A program made the position numbers and the translations under genes. 33,540 nucleotides of DNA from an uncultured Bacteroidota bacterium. Lineage in GTDB: Bacteria > Bacteroidota > Bacteroidia > B-17B0 > Aurantibacillaceae. The stretch covers positions 1 through 33,540 of the forward strand of contig CAIYSA010000272.1 of assembly GCA_903928655.1 (NCBI GenBank), written 5' to 3'. The notes under the pieces were generated by a model. That model ran no database searches and was not told the origin of the DNA. It worked only from the letters and a program-made list of their open reading frames with translations. How positions within the stretch are numbered: position 1 is the stretch's first letter; each line of letters starts with the position of its first letter. This document shows, one piece after another, positions 30,796-33,540 of this stretch.

Positions 30796-33207
30796 CTATT
30801 TCTTAATTCTACTGTCAATATCCTCTTGTCTTAATTTTTGTTCAATTTGAATTTTCCCAAATTTATAACTTAAACTAAGACGAATTCTTCGTGTGTCCCC
30901 ACGTTGAGCGTAATAATAGTATTGATCTGACAATTTACTAGACATATATTGGTTCTCGGTATATAGTAAGTCAAATAGGCCAAGCGTAACCCCAAATTTT
31001 TCTTTAAAAAAGCTTTTATTTACAACTAAGTTAATTGCGCTGATAGGAGTATATATTTGAATAGCATCGTAAAATGGAGTTGCATAATACCCAGACAATT
31101 GTAGTTTAAATTTTTTAGGTAGTGAAAATTCAGCTCTGAGAGCGCCATAATACTGCCACGTTGCTGAATTAGCATTTTCGCCATTAATATTACTTCTAAA
31201 ATCATAGAACATTGCAGAAGAATATACTTGCAGATTAAACCATTTAATTTGTTTTTGAATAAAAACACTCAAACTATAATTATTTCGTAAACGAAAATTA
31301 AATGTAGTGTCAATATTAACTTTAGATTGATTTCTTGCGTATGTATACCAATACATAAAATCATTTGTACGATAATAATTAATACTGCCCGTAATAAAAC
31401 TATTATAATTATAATCTAGTGTTATGTCATGAGTGTATTGCGGTTTTATTGCAGGGTTCCCGACACTGTAATTTAATTCATCATTATAAACTCGAGCTGG
31501 GTTCATTCTGTTAAAGTCGGGACGATCAATTCTATAACTATATGCACCTGTGAGGGTATTTTTATCGTTTATTTTATAGTCTATAGTAGAGCTAGGGAAA
31601 ATATTTAAATAGCTTCTGTTCAAATTGAATCCTGATGTTTTACTAATACCATTTACATTTGTTTGTTCTGCACGAATGCCAATTGATACTCCAACTTTCT
31701 TATAATTTTTTGATATGGTGGCATAGGCTGCTAACACACGTTCCTTATAAGTGTAATTATTTTGAAGTGAAGTATCTCCAGTTAAATAGTGAAGACCATA
31801 ATTTGCGTCATTATTAATCGTGATAAAATTGCTCTTTAGGCCTGACTCCAGCGACATGTCATTTTTAAATATTTTTGTATAATCTATTTTTTGAAAAAAT
31901 ACTTTGTATCGGCTTGTTATATTTGTTTTGTAACTCGTTGGAAAAAGGATTTCGGAATTGCTACTGTCATAAAAATGATTCTCAACAAATTTTGAATCAT
32001 TACCTTTTACATCAACGTAATCAGATGAAAGTTGTAGTTGAGAACCTAGTGTGTCAAGTTTATGCTGAATATTTAAATTGACATTAGGAGTAGAGTAATT
32101 TTGTTTAAGTTCAGAGCGATACGTAAATGAATTATAGTTAAAAGCATTTCCTTCTAAAACATTAGTTTTGGCTTTTTGAACTGGGTTAGTCTTAGTGACA
32201 TTATCATTAAAATATAGTCCAACAATAGTTTTAGGTGTAAAGTCATATTCAATACCTCCATTAAAATTTGCAGCCTGCTGTGTACTAATAATATTTCCAT
32301 TTGCATTAAAAATGTTGGTACTACCAGTTGTATTAATTGTCCTGTCAAGTTCCGTGACATCATACATGTTTTGGTAACTATAACTCAAATTACCAAACAT
32401 ACTCAGTTTATTATTTTTATAATTCAGAGTAAGTACATTAAAAGATCTTCCTAATATCCCTTGACTATAGGATTCATCGATGCTGCCATTTATACCTTTT
32501 AATTTTGCCTTTTTAGTAACTATATTTATTAATCCTCCCATACCAGCTGCATCATATTTGGCTGGTGGGTTTTTTATAAGCTCAATTGAAGTAATTGTTT
32601 CAGCACTCATACCGCTTAAAATACTTGTCATTTGTACAGTTGACATCTGCTGAAGTCTTCCGTCCATTAGAAATCGAACTCCGCCAACACCATTAACTGA
32701 AACATTATTTTGCGCATCTACTATTACTCCTGGAATTTGCTTCAATAAGTCTAAAACAGTATTTCCTTTAGCAATTAGGTTATTTTCTACATTTAAAATA
32801 ACCATTCCTTTTTTAAATTCAACAGTAGGTTTAAAGGCTGTAATTTCTATCTCGTTTAGATTAATTTTACTATCCGTCAACGTTAAAATAGGTATCTCAA
32901 TAACTTGAGTACTATCAAATTCGATTTTGTCACTAAATAAAGTATTATAACCAACGCCAGATATCTTTAGAAAATATGCACCTTTATTAATATTTTCAAA
33001 ACAGTAATTGCCTTCTTGGTCTGTCATAACTCCTTTATATACTGTGCTATCATTGCTGTTAAATAATCCAACTGGTGTAAAGGGTACAGCAACTTTTAAA
33101 CTGTCTAGAATTTTACCTTTTATTTGGCATTGCGCAATACCAAAAAATGGCAGAAAAAAAATGATTGCAAATTGAATTTTATATAAAATGTACTTATTTA
33201 TTTTCAT
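30796..33207 (-). CDS. Outer-membrane beta-barrel receptor family protein (TonB-dependent-receptor-like)
   Basis: About 803 residues. I chose the ATG at 33207 (MKINKYILYK...) because it opens directly into a signal peptide ending FFGIAQ; an in-frame ATG at 33228 would add seven residues. After cleavage comes a CarboxypepD_reg-like beta-sandwich (about 25-110: IKGKILDSLKVAVPFTPVGL, GVMTDQEGNYCFENI). A plug domain follows (about 130-235: GNTVLDLLKQIPGVIVDAQN, FLMDGRLQQM, SIELIKNPPAKYDAAGMGGL, INIVTKK). The remaining part is a long beta-barrel with alternating aromatic strands ending SLSYKFG. This is the OMP_b-brl_3-type receptor common in Bacteroidota, usually energised by ExbB/TonB. The ligand is unknown. 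Hairpin repeats lie on both sides of the gene. Confidence 0.88.
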   Translation of the reverse strand: MKINKYILYKIQFAIIFFLPFFGIAQCQIKGKILDSLKVAVPFTPVGLFNSNDSTVYKGVMTDQEGNYCFENINKGAYFLKISGVGYNTLFSDKIEFDSTQVIEIPILTLTDSKINLNEIEITAFKPTVEFKKGMVILNVENNLIAKGNTVLDLLKQIPGVIVDAQNNVSVNGVGGVRFLMDGRLQQMSTVQMTSILSGMSAETITSIELIKNPPAKYDAAGMGGLINIVTKKAKLKGINGSIDESYSQGILGRSFNVLTLNYKNNKLSMFGNLSYSYQNMYDVTELDRTINTTGSTNIFNANGNIISTQQAANFNGGIEYDFTPKTIVGLYFNDNVTKTNPVQKAKTNVLEGNAFNYNSFTYRSELKQNYSTPNVNLNIQHKLDTLGSQLQLSSDYVDVKGNDSKFVENHFYDSSNSEILFPTSYKTNITSRYKVFFQKIDYTKIFKNDMSLESGLKSNFITINNDANYGLHYLTGDTSLQNNYTYKERVLAAYATISKNYKKVGVSIGIRAEQTNVNGISKTSGFNLNRSYLNIFPSSTIDYKINDKNTLTGAYSYRIDRPDFNRMNPARVYNDELNYSVGNPAIKPQYTHDITLDYNYNSFITGSINYYRTNDFMYWYTYARNQSKVNIDTTFNFRLRNNYSLSVFIQKQIKWFNLQVYSSAMFYDFRSNINGENANSATWQYYGALRAEFSLPKKFKLQLSGYYATPFYDAIQIYTPISAINLVVNKSFFKEKFGVTLGLFDLLYTENQYMSSKLSDQYYYYAQRGDTRRIRLSLSYKFGKIQIEQKLRQEDIDSRIKK

Positions 33208-33277
33208 TGAGTATCTTTTTATTCGCACATTTATTAAATCAGATTTAAAATTGCAATGACTATTTAGTGTTATATAT

Positions 33278-33285
33278 CAAATATA
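33278..33285 (-). promoter_or_regulatory. Putative receptor-gene -7 box (TATATTTG)
   Basis: On the minus strand this reads TATATTTG, an exact TAnnTTTG match, 49 bp before the ATG at 33228 and 70 bp before the one at 33207. No -33 TTG at normal spacing is visible; the 21-nt array lies about 55 bp further upstream. Confidence 0.5.
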
Positions 33286-33340
33286 AAAAAACAATCCGAT
33301 ACAGTTTGTTTACATCCCCTTTATTTTATACTTTCATAAA

Positions 33341-33467
33341 TTTAGAAAACAGTGACAGCGTTTTTAGAGAACTAGCACCGTGATTTAGAAAACTGGTGCA
33401 GGGCTTTAGTGACCTCTGACAGCACTTTAGGAAACTCACACAGGGATTTATGGAACCCCTACCTCGT
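33341..33467. repeat. Degenerate tandem array with a 21-nt period
   Basis: Six units start at 33341, 33363, 33384, 33405, 33426 and 33447; the first is 22 nt and the rest exactly 21 nt. Five of six begin TTTAG (the last TTTAT), and the shared pattern is roughly TTTAG-N-RAAC-T-NNNR-CAG. The following palindrome (33468-33488) occupies exactly one more period, and TTTAG recurs in register at 33489. One frame would read as FRKLxQG-like heptads but contains stops in at least two units. No protein is encoded now. It lies upstream of the minus-strand receptor gene's promoter. Confidence 0.75.
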
Positions 33468-33487
33468 CCTCGTTTGCAACGAGGGCG
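33463..33487. repeat. Hairpin repeat, right copy of the 17-nt inverted pair
   Basis: CGTCCTCGTT (33465-33474) and AACGAGGGCG (33478-33487) form a 10-bp hairpin with a TGC loop and one G-T pair. The 17-mer CTCGTCCTCGTTTGCAA (33463-33479) is repeated in opposite orientation at 30744-30760. A short T-run (33488-33491) follows. Confidence 0.7.
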
Positions 33488-33540
33488 TTTTAGAGCTGCG
33501 TTTACAAAGCAAAAATATGGTTGTCTAGTCCTGAAAAAAG

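Noticed and set aside
33341-33467. 21-nt array as a CRISPR array
   Set aside because: Units are contiguous and degenerate with no unique spacers between identical repeats.
30733-33487. Receptor gene as the cargo of a transposon
   Set aside because: No transposase, no target duplication visible, and the shared 17-mers are themselves inside local hairpins, so REP-like elements fit better.
33487-33500. GTTTTAGAGCTGCG resembles the first bases of a type II-A Cas9 CRISPR repeat
   Set aside because: It occurs once, there are no spacers or cas genes, and the TTTAG is explained by the 21-nt array register.

Overview
This window is low-GC chromosomal DNA from a member of the Bacteroidota, probably free-living and in or near the Flavobacteriia/Sphingobacteriia-type lineages. 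The evidence is a fused MurF-alanine racemase gene, an RprX/RprY-type two-component pair, a GldC gliding-motility protein, secreted proteins whose signal peptides end in AQ, and -7 promoter boxes of the form TAnnTTTG. The DNA is dense with housekeeping genes. I see no tRNA or rRNA gene, transposase, phage gene or CRISPR array.

Layout. 1-537 is the tail of a TPR protein. 554-4496 (minus strand) holds a secreted CAP + OmpA-like protein and pyruvate kinase. 4595-6446 is trmB, a small channel-like membrane protein and lgt. 6572-9929 is an ExbB/ExbD/TonB-like energy-transduction set followed by folC. 10002-12312 is a sensor kinase and response regulator, followed by a small Cys-repeat secreted protein whose signal-peptide codons overlap a strong hairpin terminator. 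12705-19869 is a long same-strand run: murF-alr, a lipoprotein joining a cytochrome c motif to a copper monooxygenase-like module, rsmI, dxr and rseP. A conserved-looking secreted protein of unknown function follows at 19902-20699. A 325-bp gap with structured repeats leads to an OmpA-family lipoprotein and mscL, which end at a very strong terminator. gldC (minus strand), an RlmI-type methyltransferase, a NatA/NatB-like ABC exporter, a fused double-ATPase oligopeptide ABC protein, a DedA protein and an RmlD-like reductase fill 22573-30254. A small YwqK-like membrane protein and a minus-strand outer-membrane beta-barrel receptor complete the coding content.

The common theme is the cell envelope: peptidoglycan precursors (MurF-Alr), lipoprotein lipidation (Lgt), envelope proteolysis (RseP), proton-motive-force coupling to the outer membrane (ExbB/ExbD/TonB-like), envelope sensing (RprXY-like), osmotic protection (MscL) and surface export.

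The least explained signals are outside the genes. A degenerate tandem array with an exact 21-nt period lies upstream of the beta-barrel receptor gene (33341-33467). A 17-nt sequence is present in opposite orientations on either side of that receptor gene, each copy forming a hairpin. A nested double hairpin lies at 20774-20829. Several -7 boxes lie so close to the ATG that the mRNAs should be leaderless. The small two-repeat Cys protein overlapping a terminator (12315-12644) is the most interesting gene-level oddity.
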